Positions 48,492 to 58,565 are shown, numbered from the stretch's first letter. The stretch is DNA of 59,828 nt from Acidobacteriota bacterium (GCA_027624045.1 JAQBUE010000005.1:1-59828); one strand, 5' to 3'. Notes: generated by a model from the letters alone, not told the origin. Numbers and translations: made by a program.

Positions 48492-48849
48492 CGCCTCTCC
48501 CTCGTGCCCAGATGGACGGCTGCTCGGCGACCGGCGTTACAATCTTTCGCCTGTTGGCGCTAGCGCCGCGGCCCAGGCCACGGTGAAAGCTGAGCCCGAC
48601 GGGATTCAAAACCTTATTCTGCTCTCGCCTTATGGGATTCGCGATCCCCACATGACGAAAGGGCGAAAGCTGTATCTCGTGAGAGGCACTGACAACTACC
48701 TGGGCATGATCGGTCGGCAATACGAGCGTGCGCCCGAGCCCAAGGAGTTCGTTCTGCTCGATGATGCTACCGCAAATCAGGATTCGTCTCGGGGCGTTCA
48801 GGAACAGCAGCTCTACACCGAGATGTTGCTCTGGCCATCGGAGCAATGA
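48487..48849 (+). pseudogene. C-terminal remnant of an alpha/beta hydrolase
   Basis: Reading frame open from 48487 (after TAG 48484-48486): ...LLGDRRYNLSPVGASAAAQATVKAEPDGIQNLILLSPYGIRDPHMTKGRKLYLVRGTDNYLGMIGRQYERAPEPKEFVLLDDATANQDSSRGVQEQQLYTEMLLWPSEQ; resembles the C-terminal third of alpha/beta hydrolases ('GIxxLxLLSP', 'KGRKLxxV', 'QYERAPEPKEFVLLD') with no N-terminal half. Confidence 0.5.
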
Positions 48850-48856
48850 TCTAGAA

Positions 48857-50596
48857 CTACGACGCCTTGCGCTCTCTCGCCATGGACGACGCCGGGATGG
48901 GAACCAGCATTTCCGCCATGCCGAGCGGAGTGCGGACACGCAGGCGGATCTCTCGCTCCGGGCGGATCTCGGTGCTGAACCGCAGCTGGTGGCTGTTGAT
49001 GAGGCCCACGATGATGTCCCGCAGGCAGTCGATCAGTTCTTTGCCCTTGCCGCAATGGAAGTACCGCCCTCCGGAGTTGGCGCCCAGCTCTTGCAGCGTC
49101 CGCTCGTCGCCGCCCTGACCATATTGCACCGCAAAAGCAGCAATGTTTGACTCGCTCAGGAGATGAAGGACTTTCCAGAAGCTCAGCTCGCTGCCTCGGT
49201 CGGCTCCCTGGGCGACCGCAATCACTGCCCGCTCCCCTTTCGTCTCCTTCAAACTTCGTGCCGCCTCCGCGAGGGCATCGTGAAGCCGCGACGACCTGCG
49301 CGCTCCCGCATAAGGGCGCAGAACGAGTGCGGCCAGCCGTTTAGGGTCGGGCGAGAATGGCGTCTTATTGACGTCGACGGAAAACTTAAAGACCGCGAAT
49401 TGATCGTTCTCCCGCTTCGTGCTAATCGCCGTCGAGGCGGCTGCCTGCACATCGATGAGGGCCATGGCCGGCATGTTCGAGCTGTATTCCAGGACAAGAG
49501 CCACGTTCAGGGGACGCTCCCCGCCCGCTGCGGTCCACCGCAGACCCATGACCGGCCGGCCATCAATCTCCACCGAAAAATCGTCTTGTGACAGCGACTT
49601 GATCGGTGAGCCGCTGGGGGCGAGTAAACTCACATGCAATTCAGCCTGGCCCTCTTCGGAGAAGTAGCTCCGCGTGACGTCGATCTTGATGGCGCTGCTG
49701 AGGGCCGGCTCTTCGCAAGAGGAGGCGCCGGAAGGGGTTTCCTGATTCGCTTCGACGGCAGGCTCGCGCTGGGATTCGATCTGTTGCTTGGCCTGTTGCG
49801 CGCTTGTGCGCACTTCAGTCGCCGGATCTTGTTCGAGTTGAGTGATCGTTTCGAGAAAGCAGTCGTGCCGCGCTTCACCCATTGCCCAGACGGCCAACGA
49901 GCGTATCGCGGCTTCCCGATCCTGAGCCAGCAGCAGCAGCCGTCCGGCCGCCTCTGCTTCGCCCAACCGAAACGCTGCCAAGAGAGCATGGACACGGACG
50001 TGCGGGTCGGGATCGCCCATGGCGGTCTTGAGGATCGCGGGCGGCGACTTCCGCGTCCGTAGGCCAACTCCCTCGATCGCGCCCGCGCGCACGGTAGCAT
50101 CTGGATCGCTGAGCGCCCTTTCGACGAAGAGATCGTTCTGGCAATGTTGGGCGAGGATGCGGCACGCTTGAGCTCGCGCCTCCGGTCCCTTGTCGCGAAT
50201 CACACTCATTAGCTGCGGCAGTACCCGATTGCTGTCCGCCAGTTCGGCAAGCAGACGCAGAATACGTACGCTCTGTTCTTTTCCGGCTTTCCCTAGAGCT
50301 TTGGCGAGATCGATATCGAGGCGGGGAACAATCTGCTTGACAAGCTTGGCGATCTTCTGGGCCTGCGCGATGGAGGTCGAACTAAGATCGAGCAGAATGT
50401 CGAGTACGTTGCTTTCGCGGTCAAGAAGCCCGATCACGTATCGAGCCGTCGTTTCCTCCGCCCCGTTGCAGAGGTATTCGGTGATACATTCGCGAACAGT
50501 CGCAGGCTCCGTCTCCAGCAAGGCGGCAAGTTGGCGGCCGTTCTCCTTTGGGTCACGGGGGAAGTCACTCAGAGCTCTCTCGACCTGATGCTTCAT
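48857..50596 (-). CDS. HEAT-like repeat plus von Willebrand factor A (VWA) domain protein
   Basis: 579 aa; N-terminal HEAT-like repeats ('AVRAGAIEGVGLRTRKSPPAILKTAMGDPDPHVRVHALLAAFRLG'), C-terminal 'FSVEIDGRPVMGLRWTAAGGERPLNVALVLEYSSNM...ASTAISTKRENDQFAVFKF'. Confidence 0.82.
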   Translation of the reverse strand: MKHQVERALSDFPRDPKENGRQLAALLETEPATVRECITEYLCNGAEETTARYVIGLLDRESNVLDILLDLSSTSIAQAQKIAKLVKQIVPRLDIDLAKALGKAGKEQSVRILRLLAELADSNRVLPQLMSVIRDKGPEARAQACRILAQHCQNDLFVERALSDPDATVRAGAIEGVGLRTRKSPPAILKTAMGDPDPHVRVHALLAAFRLGEAEAAGRLLLLAQDREAAIRSLAVWAMGEARHDCFLETITQLEQDPATEVRTSAQQAKQQIESQREPAVEANQETPSGASSCEEPALSSAIKIDVTRSYFSEEGQAELHVSLLAPSGSPIKSLSQDDFSVEIDGRPVMGLRWTAAGGERPLNVALVLEYSSNMPAMALIDVQAAASTAISTKRENDQFAVFKFSVDVNKTPFSPDPKRLAALVLRPYAGARRSSRLHDALAEAARSLKETKGERAVIAVAQGADRGSELSFWKVLHLLSESNIAAFAVQYGQGGDERTLQELGANSGGRYFHCGKGKELIDCLRDIIVGLINSHQLRFSTEIRPEREIRLRVRTPLGMAEMLVPIPASSMARERKAS

Positions 50597-50661
50597 ATCT
50601 CGCCACCTGGGCTGCGGGAAGTCACGAATACCTCATCGGCTGATTCTGAGCGAAGCTGTCG

Positions 50662-52395
50662 ATGAGGATCGCCCGGAGCTACGACTCGCCATCCGCGCAG
50701 TCGGATGACTACAATCTGACTGTGATCTTCATCTCGCTTCTTCTCGTCGTCTTATCTCTCGGCATTCCGGACGTCCACGCAGCCACCAGGGGTCCGGTGC
50801 GCGCCAAGAACGCCATGGTCGTCAGCGCGCAGGGCGACGCCACACAGGCCGGCGTCGATGTTCTCAAGGCGGGAGGCAACGCCGTCGACGCGGCTGTCGC
50901 CGTGGGCTTTGCGCTTGCCGTCACGCATCCGCGCGCCGGCAATCTCGGCGGCGGCGGCTTCATGCTGATTCGGTTTGCCGACGGCCGCGCCACGTTCCTC
51001 GACTTTCGGGAGCGTGCGCCGGGCTCGGCCCACCGCGATATGTATCTCGGCCCCGATGGGGTGCCCACCGACGAGGTTTTCGTCGGCTATCGCGCTTCCG
51101 GAGTGCCGGGCACCCCGCGCGGCCTTGAGATGGCGGCCGCCAAGTACGGCAGGAAACCTTTGCCGGAACTCATCGAACCAGCCATTCGCTTGGCGCGCGA
51201 CGGGTTTGAGGTCGATTTCGACCAGTCATTGTCATTCCAGAGCAAACGCATGGCGGGTTTCCCCGAGTCCCGCCGCATTTTCCAACGAGACGGCCGCTAC
51301 TACGAGATGGGCGAACGCTTCAAACAGCCTGATCTGCAACACACTCTCGAACGCATCGCCATGAAAGGCGCCGACGACTTCTATAGCGGCGAAACCGCCC
51401 ACCTGATCGCCGCCGACATGAAGAAGAACAACGGCACGATCACGCTGGAAGATTTAAAGGATTACAAGCCCGCCGAGCGCACGCCCATCAAGGGCAGCTA
51501 CCGAGGCTACGAGATCATCACCTCGCCTCCTCCAAGCTCCGGCGGCGTCGGCATTATTCAGATGCTGAACATGCTCGAAGGGAGCGGCTACGAGCGCAGC
51601 GGTCCCGGCTCGGCGGCCGCGATCCACTATGTGGCCGAAACCATGCGGCGCTACTTCGCTGACCGATCGGCCTATTTCGGCGATCCGGACTTTGTCTCCG
51701 TGCCCGTCGAGCAGCTCACGAACAAACACTACTCGCGGCAGCGTGCCGCGACCATCGACCGCGGCCGTGCCGGTGAGAGCCTCGGCATGCCACCGGGGCT
51801 AGGCAGCGATGCCGAAAGCACTGAGACCACTCACTACTCCGTCGTTGATTCAGATGGCAACGCCGTCGCAGTCACCTATACCCTCAACGGCAGCTTCGGT
51901 TCAGGCGTTACCGCCGTTGGAACCGGTGTGCTGTTCAATAACGAGATGGACGATTTCTCAGCAAAGCCTGGCTTCCCGAACGAGGCCGGCCTACTCACCA
52001 GCGAGAAGAACGCCATCGCCCCCGGTAAACGGCCGCTGTCTTCGATGGTGCCAACGATCGTCGCTCGCGACGGCAAGCTGTCTCTGGTTGTCGGCTCCCC
52101 GGGCGGCCCTACGATCATCTCCACCGTCCTCGAAGTCATCCTCAATGTCATTGACTTCGAGATGGACATCCAACAAGCCGTCGACTTCCCCCGCTTCCAT
52201 CACCAATGGATGCCGGACGAACTCCGGCTTGAGCGTCCCGGCCTCTCGCAGGACACCATCGAGAGGCTGCTCCAGCGAGGACACTCGTTGAAGTTTGTCG
52301 AGAAGCAAGGCCGCGTCATGGCTATTCAAGCTGACGGCGAATGGCTGCTCGGCGCAGCCGATGCCCGCTCGGAAGGCAGCGCCCGGGGTTTTTAG
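50662..52395 (+). CDS. ggt: Gamma-glutamyltransferase / glutathione hydrolase
   Basis: 577 aa; 'GVDVLKAGGNAVDAAVAVGFALAVTHPRAGNLGGGGFMLIRFADG', autoprocessing region 'ESTETTHYSVVDSDGNAVAVTYTLNGSFGSGV', 'RPLSSMVPTIVARDGKLSLVVGSPGGPTIISTV'. Confidence 0.95.
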   Translation: MRIARSYDSPSAQSDDYNLTVIFISLLLVVLSLGIPDVHAATRGPVRAKNAMVVSAQGDATQAGVDVLKAGGNAVDAAVAVGFALAVTHPRAGNLGGGGFMLIRFADGRATFLDFRERAPGSAHRDMYLGPDGVPTDEVFVGYRASGVPGTPRGLEMAAAKYGRKPLPELIEPAIRLARDGFEVDFDQSLSFQSKRMAGFPESRRIFQRDGRYYEMGERFKQPDLQHTLERIAMKGADDFYSGETAHLIAADMKKNNGTITLEDLKDYKPAERTPIKGSYRGYEIITSPPPSSGGVGIIQMLNMLEGSGYERSGPGSAAAIHYVAETMRRYFADRSAYFGDPDFVSVPVEQLTNKHYSRQRAATIDRGRAGESLGMPPGLGSDAESTETTHYSVVDSDGNAVAVTYTLNGSFGSGVTAVGTGVLFNNEMDDFSAKPGFPNEAGLLTSEKNAIAPGKRPLSSMVPTIVARDGKLSLVVGSPGGPTIISTVLEVILNVIDFEMDIQQAVDFPRFHHQWMPDELRLERPGLSQDTIERLLQRGHSLKFVEKQGRVMAIQADGEWLLGAADARSEGSARGF

Positions 52396-52527
52396 CCCGC
52401 CACGTGGTGAGAAATGCGGGCTGGCCGGAAGCACCGCCGGCGGAAGATCACCGCACGGCCGGGTATCCCTCGCATCTGGTTCCGCCGGTGATCCCGGCGC
52501 GCTGAAGCGAGGAGTGGCCTGTGTGGA

Positions 52528-53160
52528 TTAGGGCCGCAGCTTCGCTTCCGATTCGAGGTCGGAAACGACGCGTTGCAACAGTTCGACGAGAGTTCGCGGC
52601 GCTTTGTCGAGTATGTCAACCGCGGAGCGGTAGTACCACAGCGTTCCCTCTCGCCCGCCGCTGAAGCGTTCCCAAACTTCGTCCCCGATTCGGCGGTAGT
52701 CCGCCAGAGTCGAGCCGGCGTTGTGAAGCTTGTCGGCGGCAACGACCAGATGAACCGAGTGGTTGGCCACGCGCAGCGCCTCGATGAAGGCGGTCTTGCG
52801 TCTCTGCCAGGGAGGTTTCGGCGTAACATCCGTATCGGTGCAGCCGTCGACGACCGCCGCCACCCGTTCGCCAAAGCGCAGCCGGACCTGCTCGCGGGTC
52901 GCCGCGCCGCCTTGGTCTTCCACGGAGTCGTGCAGCAGGGCGGCGATGGCTTCATCCTCGTCGCCACCGTGCTCGATCACCGTCGCCGTGACGGCCAGAA
53001 GGTGCGAGATGTATGGGACCCGGCTGCCCTTGCGGCGCTGCTCTCGATGTAGCTGGGCTGCGTAAGCCAGCGCTTCGTCAAAACGGATGGTCAGAGTCAC
53101 GGCAGTCTCATTCAGCGGTAGGTTCGATGACACGCAGTTCGGGCGGCGCAACGGTAACAA
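52528..53160 (-). CDS. HD-domain phosphohydrolase (RelA/SpoT HD-like)
   Basis: 'EALAYAAQLHREQRRKGSRVPYISHLLAVTATVIEHGGDEDEAIAALLHDSVEDQGG...VVAADKLHNA'; true start is likely an internal codon near 'LTIRFDEALAYAAQ'. Confidence 0.85.
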   Translation of the reverse strand: MLPLRRPNCVSSNLPLNETAVTLTIRFDEALAYAAQLHREQRRKGSRVPYISHLLAVTATVIEHGGDEDEAIAALLHDSVEDQGGAATREQVRLRFGERVAAVVDGCTDTDVTPKPPWQRRKTAFIEALRVANHSVHLVVAADKLHNAGSTLADYRRIGDEVWERFSGGREGTLWYYRSAVDILDKAPRTLVELLQRVVSDLESEAKLRP

Positions 53161-53545
53161 AGTCCTTCACATTCCAGGTCAATATCGTGGCCGCTCCGGC
53201 GCGGGCCGTCGAATGTGCGATCGCCGCATCGTAGACCTTGCCGCCTCGCGACGCCATTCTCGCAACCGCTGCCATGGCAAGGCGACAATCGGGCCCGACG
53301 ACGCTCACGATGCGGGCTTCACGGAAATTCGACTCCAGCAGTTCCTCGGTTTGCGACGCCGCCAACCGATACGGCGCGGGCAGCCGCGTCAACACGGCGA
53401 AGCTTTCGAGTATGACATTCGCACAGATAACCACACGCTCAGGGGCAATGATGCGGAGCGCTGCCACCGTATCGCGGTGCCGCTCGTGCCAGCCGCACAG
53501 CAGGGCGACCACACAACTCGTATCCAGACCGATCAGATTCTTCAA
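53108..53545 (-). CDS. PIN-domain toxin of a type II toxin-antitoxin pair (VapC-like)
   Basis: 145 aa; 'MKNLIGLDTSCVVALLCGWHERHRDTVAAL', 'NVILESFAVLTRLPAPYRLA', 'VYDAAIAHSTARAGAATILTWNVKDF'. Start overlaps the antitoxin stop by 4 nt. Confidence 0.88.
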   Translation of the reverse strand: MKNLIGLDTSCVVALLCGWHERHRDTVAALRIIAPERVVICANVILESFAVLTRLPAPYRLAASQTEELLESNFREARIVSVVGPDCRLAMAAVARMASRGGKVYDAAIAHSTARAGAATILTWNVKDFVTVAPPELRVIEPTAE

Positions 53546-53808
53546 TGGTCTTGCCGGCCTCCGCGCGCCCCGCGAATCTCGCTGAGCGCTTGATTAACCT
53601 CTTCATTCGTTAGCGCGGACGCCGCGGGAGCGTCGGCAACCAGAAACGGACCTTCGCGAACGAGACGGACTTGCTCGACGACCGGTTCAATCTCGATACG
53701 ACCCTCGCGGTAACGCACATCGAGCGGGTCGCCTGGCTTCAAGCCTGCAGCCTCGCGGACGGCTTTTGGTATTACTATCCGCCCGGCACCGTCAATGGTA
53801 ATGTGCAT
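53542..53808 (-). CDS. AbrB/MazE-type antitoxin (VapB-like)
   Basis: 88 aa; 'MHITIDGAGRIVIPKAVREAAGLKPGDPLDVRYREGRIEIEP' SpoVT-AbrB fold, immediately upstream of the PIN gene. Confidence 0.9.
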   Translation of the reverse strand: MHITIDGAGRIVIPKAVREAAGLKPGDPLDVRYREGRIEIEPVVEQVRLVREGPFLVADAPAASALTNEEVNQALSEIRGARGGRQDH

Positions 53809-53880
53809 ACCATTAGTTTACCATTTCTAAAGATATTCACTAAAATTATTATAATCTATGACTTACAAGAATATCAATCG
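53809..53880 (-). promoter_or_regulatory. AT-rich promoter/operator candidate of the toxin-antitoxin operon
   Basis: AT-rich patch in GC-rich surroundings; TATAAT on the minus strand at 53853-53848; 7-bp inverted repeat GATATTC (53832-53838) / GAATATC (53869-53875) around it. Confidence 0.5.
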
Positions 53881-54120
53881 TTCTCTGTGAGCACGTACAG
53901 AGCCCGTCTGCTTGGCCTTCGCGAGGGCCTGGCGGTCGATATCGCAGATCGCCACTAGCTTCACACAGGGGGATTCGATGATACGGCGCAGCAGGTTCGA
54001 CCCACTTCCGCCAACGCCGATGATTCCGACCCGGATCTGATCGTTCGGCGACTGCGCGGACAACAGGACTGGCGCCGTCAGCACGCCGGCTGAACTCCGG
54101 ATCAATGTATGACGAGATAT
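53863..54120 (-). pseudogene. Truncated Gfo/Idh/MocA oxidoreductase (N-terminal remnant)
   Basis: Minus-strand frame: (I)SRHTLIRSSAGVLTAPVLLSAQSPNDQIRVGIIGVGGSGSNLLRRIIESPCVKLVAICDIDRQALAKAKQTGSVRAHRERLIFL*; Rossmann 'RVGIIGVGGSGSNLLRRI...VKLVAICDID' then abrupt loss of similarity at the AT-rich TA promoter. The expected ATG position reads ATA. Confidence 0.75.
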
Positions 54121-54270
54121 CTCAGCTGTTTTCGCCACGAGATTGCCTTCAGCGGAAACGGCACTTTGGTGCGATGCCGCAGGGTCATTGTTATACAAAC
54201 TGCTAATCTGGATGAACGCAATTCCCGCCTGGTGCCGACATCCAGCCGTCTTTCGAAGAAACCGATCTCT

Positions 54271-55677
54271 GTGACTGACACCTCTGTGACTGACACTCCT
54301 CTGGTTCGCCGTATCGGCCTCATCGGCGCTACGTCGATCGTTGTCTCGAACATGATCGGCATCGGCATCTTTACGATGCCGGCGTTCTTTGCCGGAGACT
54401 TGGGCACGCCATCGCTTGTGATCGGTATCTGGGTTGTGGGCGCTTTCATGGCGCTGGTCGGCGCGCTCTGCTATTCCGAGCTCAGCATCAACTTCCCGCG
54501 GTCCGGAGGTGAGTATGTCTACCTGTCGGAAGCGTGGGGGCCGACATGGGGTTTCGTTGACGGCTGGGTGACGTTCTTCGCCGGTTTCTCGGCGCCGATC
54601 GCGGTGGCGGCGCTGGCGATCGCGGCCTATCTGGCCTACTTCTTTCCGGCGCTGAGCCCCGATCACCCGGTCGAACCGATCGTGTCGCTTGGGTTTGTCG
54701 CGATACGGTTGGGCGGCGGCCAGCTAGTCGCTTGCGGTGTGGTCATCGTTTTCACCGTTCTCAACATCCTCAACGTTTCTCACGTCGCGAAGCTCCAGAC
54801 CTACCTGACAGGCGCGAAGCTGCTTGTCCTGCTGGCTTTTCTGATTCTGGGCTTCGCTGTCGGTGACGGCGACTGGAGCCACTTCACGCACTCGATGACA
54901 CGTACGTCGGAGCTGTCGCTGGGATCGCAGTTCGCCGTCAGCCTGGTGTTCATCTATCTCGGCTATAGCGGTTGGAACGCCGCTGTTTACGTCGCTGAGG
55001 AAATCCGCGATCCGGTGCGCGTCCTGCCGCGCGCCCTGCTGGGCGGCACGCTGCTCGTCACGGTCTTCTTCATCGCTCTGAACTGCTTGTACATTTACGC
55101 CAACCCGCTGGAGAAGATTGCCGGCAACCTAGCTGTGGGTGCCAATGCGGCAGTGGCTCTTTTTGGGCCGCGAACGGCGGGCATCTTCGCCGCCGCTATG
55201 GCCGCATCGCTGCTGGCCACAGTCAACGCCATGTGCCTGATCGGCCCGCGCGTCTACTACGCGATGGCGCAGAATCGCGCGTTCCTGCCCGCCGCCGCCA
55301 AGGTTCACCCGCGCTGGCAGAGTCCCTGGGTCGCCGTCGTGGCGCAGGGCACGTGCTGTTGCCTGCTGATCGTCACAGGCACTTTCGAGAGCCTCGCCTA
55401 CTACATCAGCTTCATGCTGAACCTGTTTTCAGCACTCGCGGTGCTGGCGCTTTTCAAGTTCCGCAAGAATCCGAATTGGCAGCAGATCCCGTGGGTCAGC
55501 TTTGCTTACCCCCTCATCCCCAGCATCTACGTGGGCGTGAACTTCCTGATCTTCATTTACTTTGCGTCGAATCAGAAGGAGCAGGCGATTTGGGCGCTGT
55601 TGACGGTTCTGGCCGGGGCGCTTGTTTTCCACTTTACGTTGGGGCGTACCGGCGGCCCGGCCGGGGCCGCGTCGTAA
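54271..55677 (+). CDS. APC-superfamily amino acid permease
   Basis: 'VRRIGLIGATSIVVSNMIGIGIFTMPAFFAGDLG', 'ALVGALCYSELSINFPRSGGEYVYLSEAWGPTWGFVDGW', 12-TM-like composition. Probable GTG start at 54271 or 54286. Confidence 0.9.
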   Translation: MTDTSVTDTPLVRRIGLIGATSIVVSNMIGIGIFTMPAFFAGDLGTPSLVIGIWVVGAFMALVGALCYSELSINFPRSGGEYVYLSEAWGPTWGFVDGWVTFFAGFSAPIAVAALAIAAYLAYFFPALSPDHPVEPIVSLGFVAIRLGGGQLVACGVVIVFTVLNILNVSHVAKLQTYLTGAKLLVLLAFLILGFAVGDGDWSHFTHSMTRTSELSLGSQFAVSLVFIYLGYSGWNAAVYVAEEIRDPVRVLPRALLGGTLLVTVFFIALNCLYIYANPLEKIAGNLAVGANAAVALFGPRTAGIFAAAMAASLLATVNAMCLIGPRVYYAMAQNRAFLPAAAKVHPRWQSPWVAVVAQGTCCCLLIVTGTFESLAYYISFMLNLFSALAVLALFKFRKNPNWQQIPWVSFAYPLIPSIYVGVNFLIFIYFASNQKEQAIWALLTVLAGALVFHFTLGRTGGPAGAAS

Positions 55678-55838
55678 GGAAACTAGCAGGGCGCTTCGCA
55701 GTTTCGCTGTCGCAATTTTGCTTGTCCCGTCTTCCATCAACCTGAGAAGATGAAGGAAAGCGATCTTTGCCGCTTGCGGAGTTGTTCCGGCCCAGTCGGC
55801 CCTTCTTTGCCGCCGCGAGGTTTCCATTCTCGGAGCAC

Positions 55839-58565
55839 ATGATGAACAGTTTCAGCGCGCGCCACACCCTTTCCGTTTCCGGCCAGGATTACGAAATCTT
55901 CCGGCTCACGTCCCTTCCCGCTGATAAGATCCGGCGCCTACCCTTCTCGCTCAAGATCCTGCTCGAGAATCTGCTGCGTTTCGAGGACGGAATCACAGTC
56001 ACGAGCGGTGACATCGAGGCCCTCATCAACTGGGACGCCGCTGCCCAACCCGACCAGGAAATCGCCTTCCGGCCGTCGCGCGTTCTGATGCAGGACTTCA
56101 CCGGCGTGCCGGCGATCGTCGACCTCGCCGCCATGCGCGAAGCCATGAGGAAGCTCGGCGGCGACCCGGCGCGCATCAATCCCTTGCAGCCGGCCGAACT
56201 CGTCATCGACCACTCAGTACAGGTCGACAAGTCAGGCAGCGCCGCGGCCCTGGCATTCAATAGCGAGATCGAATACCTGCGTAACCGCGAGCGGTACCAG
56301 TTCCTCAAGTGGGGACAGAAAGCTTTCGACAACTTCAAAGTCGTGCCGCCCGAAACCGGCATTGTCCATCAAGTGAACCTCGAATACCTTGCCCGTGTCG
56401 TATTCTCGAAGGACACAAACGGCACGCGCCAAGCCTTCCCCGACACACTCGTCGGCACGGACTCGCACACGACGATGATCAACGGCCTGGGTGTTCTCGG
56501 CTGGGGCGTCGGCGGCATCGAGGCCGAAGCCGCCATGCTCGGTCAGCCGATCTCGATGCTGATTCCGCAGGTCGTCGGCTTCAAGCTGACGGGGAAACTG
56601 GCGGAAGGCGCGACCGCGACCGATCTCGTTCTCACCGTCACGGAGATGTTGCGCGCACGCGGCGTAGTCGGCAAATTCGTCGAGTTCTTCGGCGACGGCC
56701 TCGGGGAGCTGCCGCTTGCTGACCGCGCCACAATCGCCAACATGGCGCCCGAATACGGCGCCACTTGCGGCATCTTCCCAGTCGATAGCGAGACACTCAC
56801 CTACCTGCGCCTCACCGGCCGGCCCGCCAATCTCGTGGCGCTCGTTGAAGCTTATGCCAAAGAACAAGGCATGTTCCGTGAACCAGGTACAAACCAAGCT
56901 GTCTACACTGACACTCTCGAACTCGACATGGGCGCCGTCGAGCCCAGCCTGGCGGGTCCGAAACGCCCGCAAGACCGCATCGCGCTCAAGAACGCACAGG
57001 TTTCGTTTAACTCTTCGCTCGACGCATTTCTCAGCGAGCGCGAAGCCGGAAGCCGCGCCCGCATGGCGTCACAAGGAGGCGCGGCCGCGGTGGCTGTCGA
57101 AGCGCCGCCCAAGCACGCAGCGGTTGCGGTGGAAGGCAAAGACTTTCAGTTGAAGCACGGTTCGGTGGTCATTGCCGCCATCACGAGTTGCACCAACACG
57201 TCGAACCCAGCCGTGATGATCGGCGCCGGCCTCGTTGCCAAGAAAGCGGTCGCGCGCGGCCTGCAATCTAAGCCCTGGGTGAAGACCAGTCTCGCCCCCG
57301 GCTCGAAGGTCGTGACGGAATACCTGAACAAATCAGGACTCAGCGAGCACCTCGATTTGATTGGCTTCAATCTGGTTGGGTACGGCTGTACGACTTGCAT
57401 CGGCAACTCCGGCCCACTGCCGCCCGAGATTTCCACAGCGATCAAGCAAGGCGACTTGTCGGTTGCTTCGGTTCTCTCAGGGAACCGCAATTTTGAGGGC
57501 CGTGTGCATCCAGAGGTGCGGATGAACTACCTCGCCTCGCCGCCGCTCGTGGTCGCCTATGCACTGGCGGGTACGATGGATATCGATCTCGTCAACGATC
57601 CGATCGGCGAAGACCTCGAAGGCAAGCCCGTGTATCTCAGGAATATCTGGCCCTCGCGGAAAGAGATTCACGACACGATGGCGTCCGCCGTCGATTCCGA
57701 GATGTTCCGCAGTAGCTACGAAGACGTCTTCAGCGGCAACGAGCAATGGACGAAGCTCGACGCGGCGGCCAGCGCCCTATTCCAGTGGGACGCCGATTCC
57801 ACCTATGTCAAGCACCCGCCCTACTTCGAGAACATGGGGCCTGAGCCCGGCGCGGTCAGCGACGTTCGCGGAGCACGAGTACTCGCGCTGCTTGGCGACA
57901 GCGTCACGACCGACCACATCTCGCCCGCCGGGGCCATCAAGGCCGACAGCCCCGCCGGCCGTTACCTGATCGAGCACGGCGTCGAGCCAAAGGACTTCAA
58001 CTCCTATGGTTCGCGGCGCGGCAATCATGAAGTGATGATGCGCGGTACGTTCGCGAACGTCCGCCTGCGCAACAAACTCGCGCCCGGCACCGAGGGCGGT
58101 TGGACGCAGCACATTCCCGATGGCGAACAGATGTCGATTTACGACGCCGCTATGAAGTACCGCGACGAAGGCACGCCGTTGATGATTCTCGCCGGCAAGG
58201 AATACGGGTCCGGCTCATCGCGCGACTGGGCCGCTAAAGGGCCTGCCCTGCAAGGCGTGAGGGCTGTGATCGCCGAAAGCTACGAACGCATCCACCGCTC
58301 GAATCTGATCGGAATGGGCGTTCTGCCCTTGCAGTTCAAGGCCGGTGAAAACGTGGAGTCGCTGGGACTGACGGGCCGCGAGACGTATGACATCGAAGGC
58401 CTTGGCGACGGCAGCGCCAAGGAGGTGAAAGTTGTCGCGACGCCTGACAGCGGCCCCGCGATTACGTTCAGCGCCACCGTCCGCATTGACACGCCCCAGG
58501 AAGTCCTCTACTACCAGAACGGCGGGATTCTGCACTACGTGCTACGCCAGATGGCGAAGGCGTGA
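55839..58565 (+). CDS. acnA: Aconitate hydratase (AcnA/IRP type)
   Basis: '[34 protein letters not shown]', '[15 protein letters not shown]', '[30 protein letters not shown]', '[21 protein letters not shown]', '[11 protein letters not shown]', '[16 protein letters not shown]'. ATG at 55839. Confidence 0.96.
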   Translation: MMNSFSARHTLSVSGQDYEIFRLTSLPADKIRRLPFSLKILLENLLRFEDGITVTSGDIEALINWDAAAQPDQEIAFRPSRVLMQDFTGVPAIVDLAAMREAMRKLGGDPARINPLQPAELVIDHSVQVDKSGSAAALAFNSEIEYLRNRERYQFLKWGQKAFDNFKVVPPETGIVHQVNLEYLARVVFSKDTNGTRQAFPDTLVGTDSHTTMINGLGVLGWGVGGIEAEAAMLGQPISMLIPQVVGFKLTGKLAEGATATDLVLTVTEMLRARGVVGKFVEFFGDGLGELPLADRATIANMAPEYGATCGIFPVDSETLTYLRLTGRPANLVALVEAYAKEQGMFREPGTNQAVYTDTLELDMGAVEPSLAGPKRPQDRIALKNAQVSFNSSLDAFLSEREAGSRARMASQGGAAAVAVEAPPKHAAVAVEGKDFQLKHGSVVIAAITSCTNTSNPAVMIGAGLVAKKAVARGLQSKPWVKTSLAPGSKVVTEYLNKSGLSEHLDLIGFNLVGYGCTTCIGNSGPLPPEISTAIKQGDLSVASVLSGNRNFEGRVHPEVRMNYLASPPLVVAYALAGTMDIDLVNDPIGEDLEGKPVYLRNIWPSRKEIHDTMASAVDSEMFRSSYEDVFSGNEQWTKLDAAASALFQWDADSTYVKHPPYFENMGPEPGAVSDVRGARVLALLGDSVTTDHISPAGAIKADSPAGRYLIEHGVEPKDFNSYGSRRGNHEVMMRGTFANVRLRNKLAPGTEGGWTQHIPDGEQMSIYDAAMKYRDEGTPLMILAGKEYGSGSSRDWAAKGPALQGVRAVIAESYERIHRSNLIGMGVLPLQFKAGENVESLGLTGRETYDIEGLGDGSAKEVKVVATPDSGPAITFSATVRIDTPQEVLYYQNGGILHYVLRQMAKA

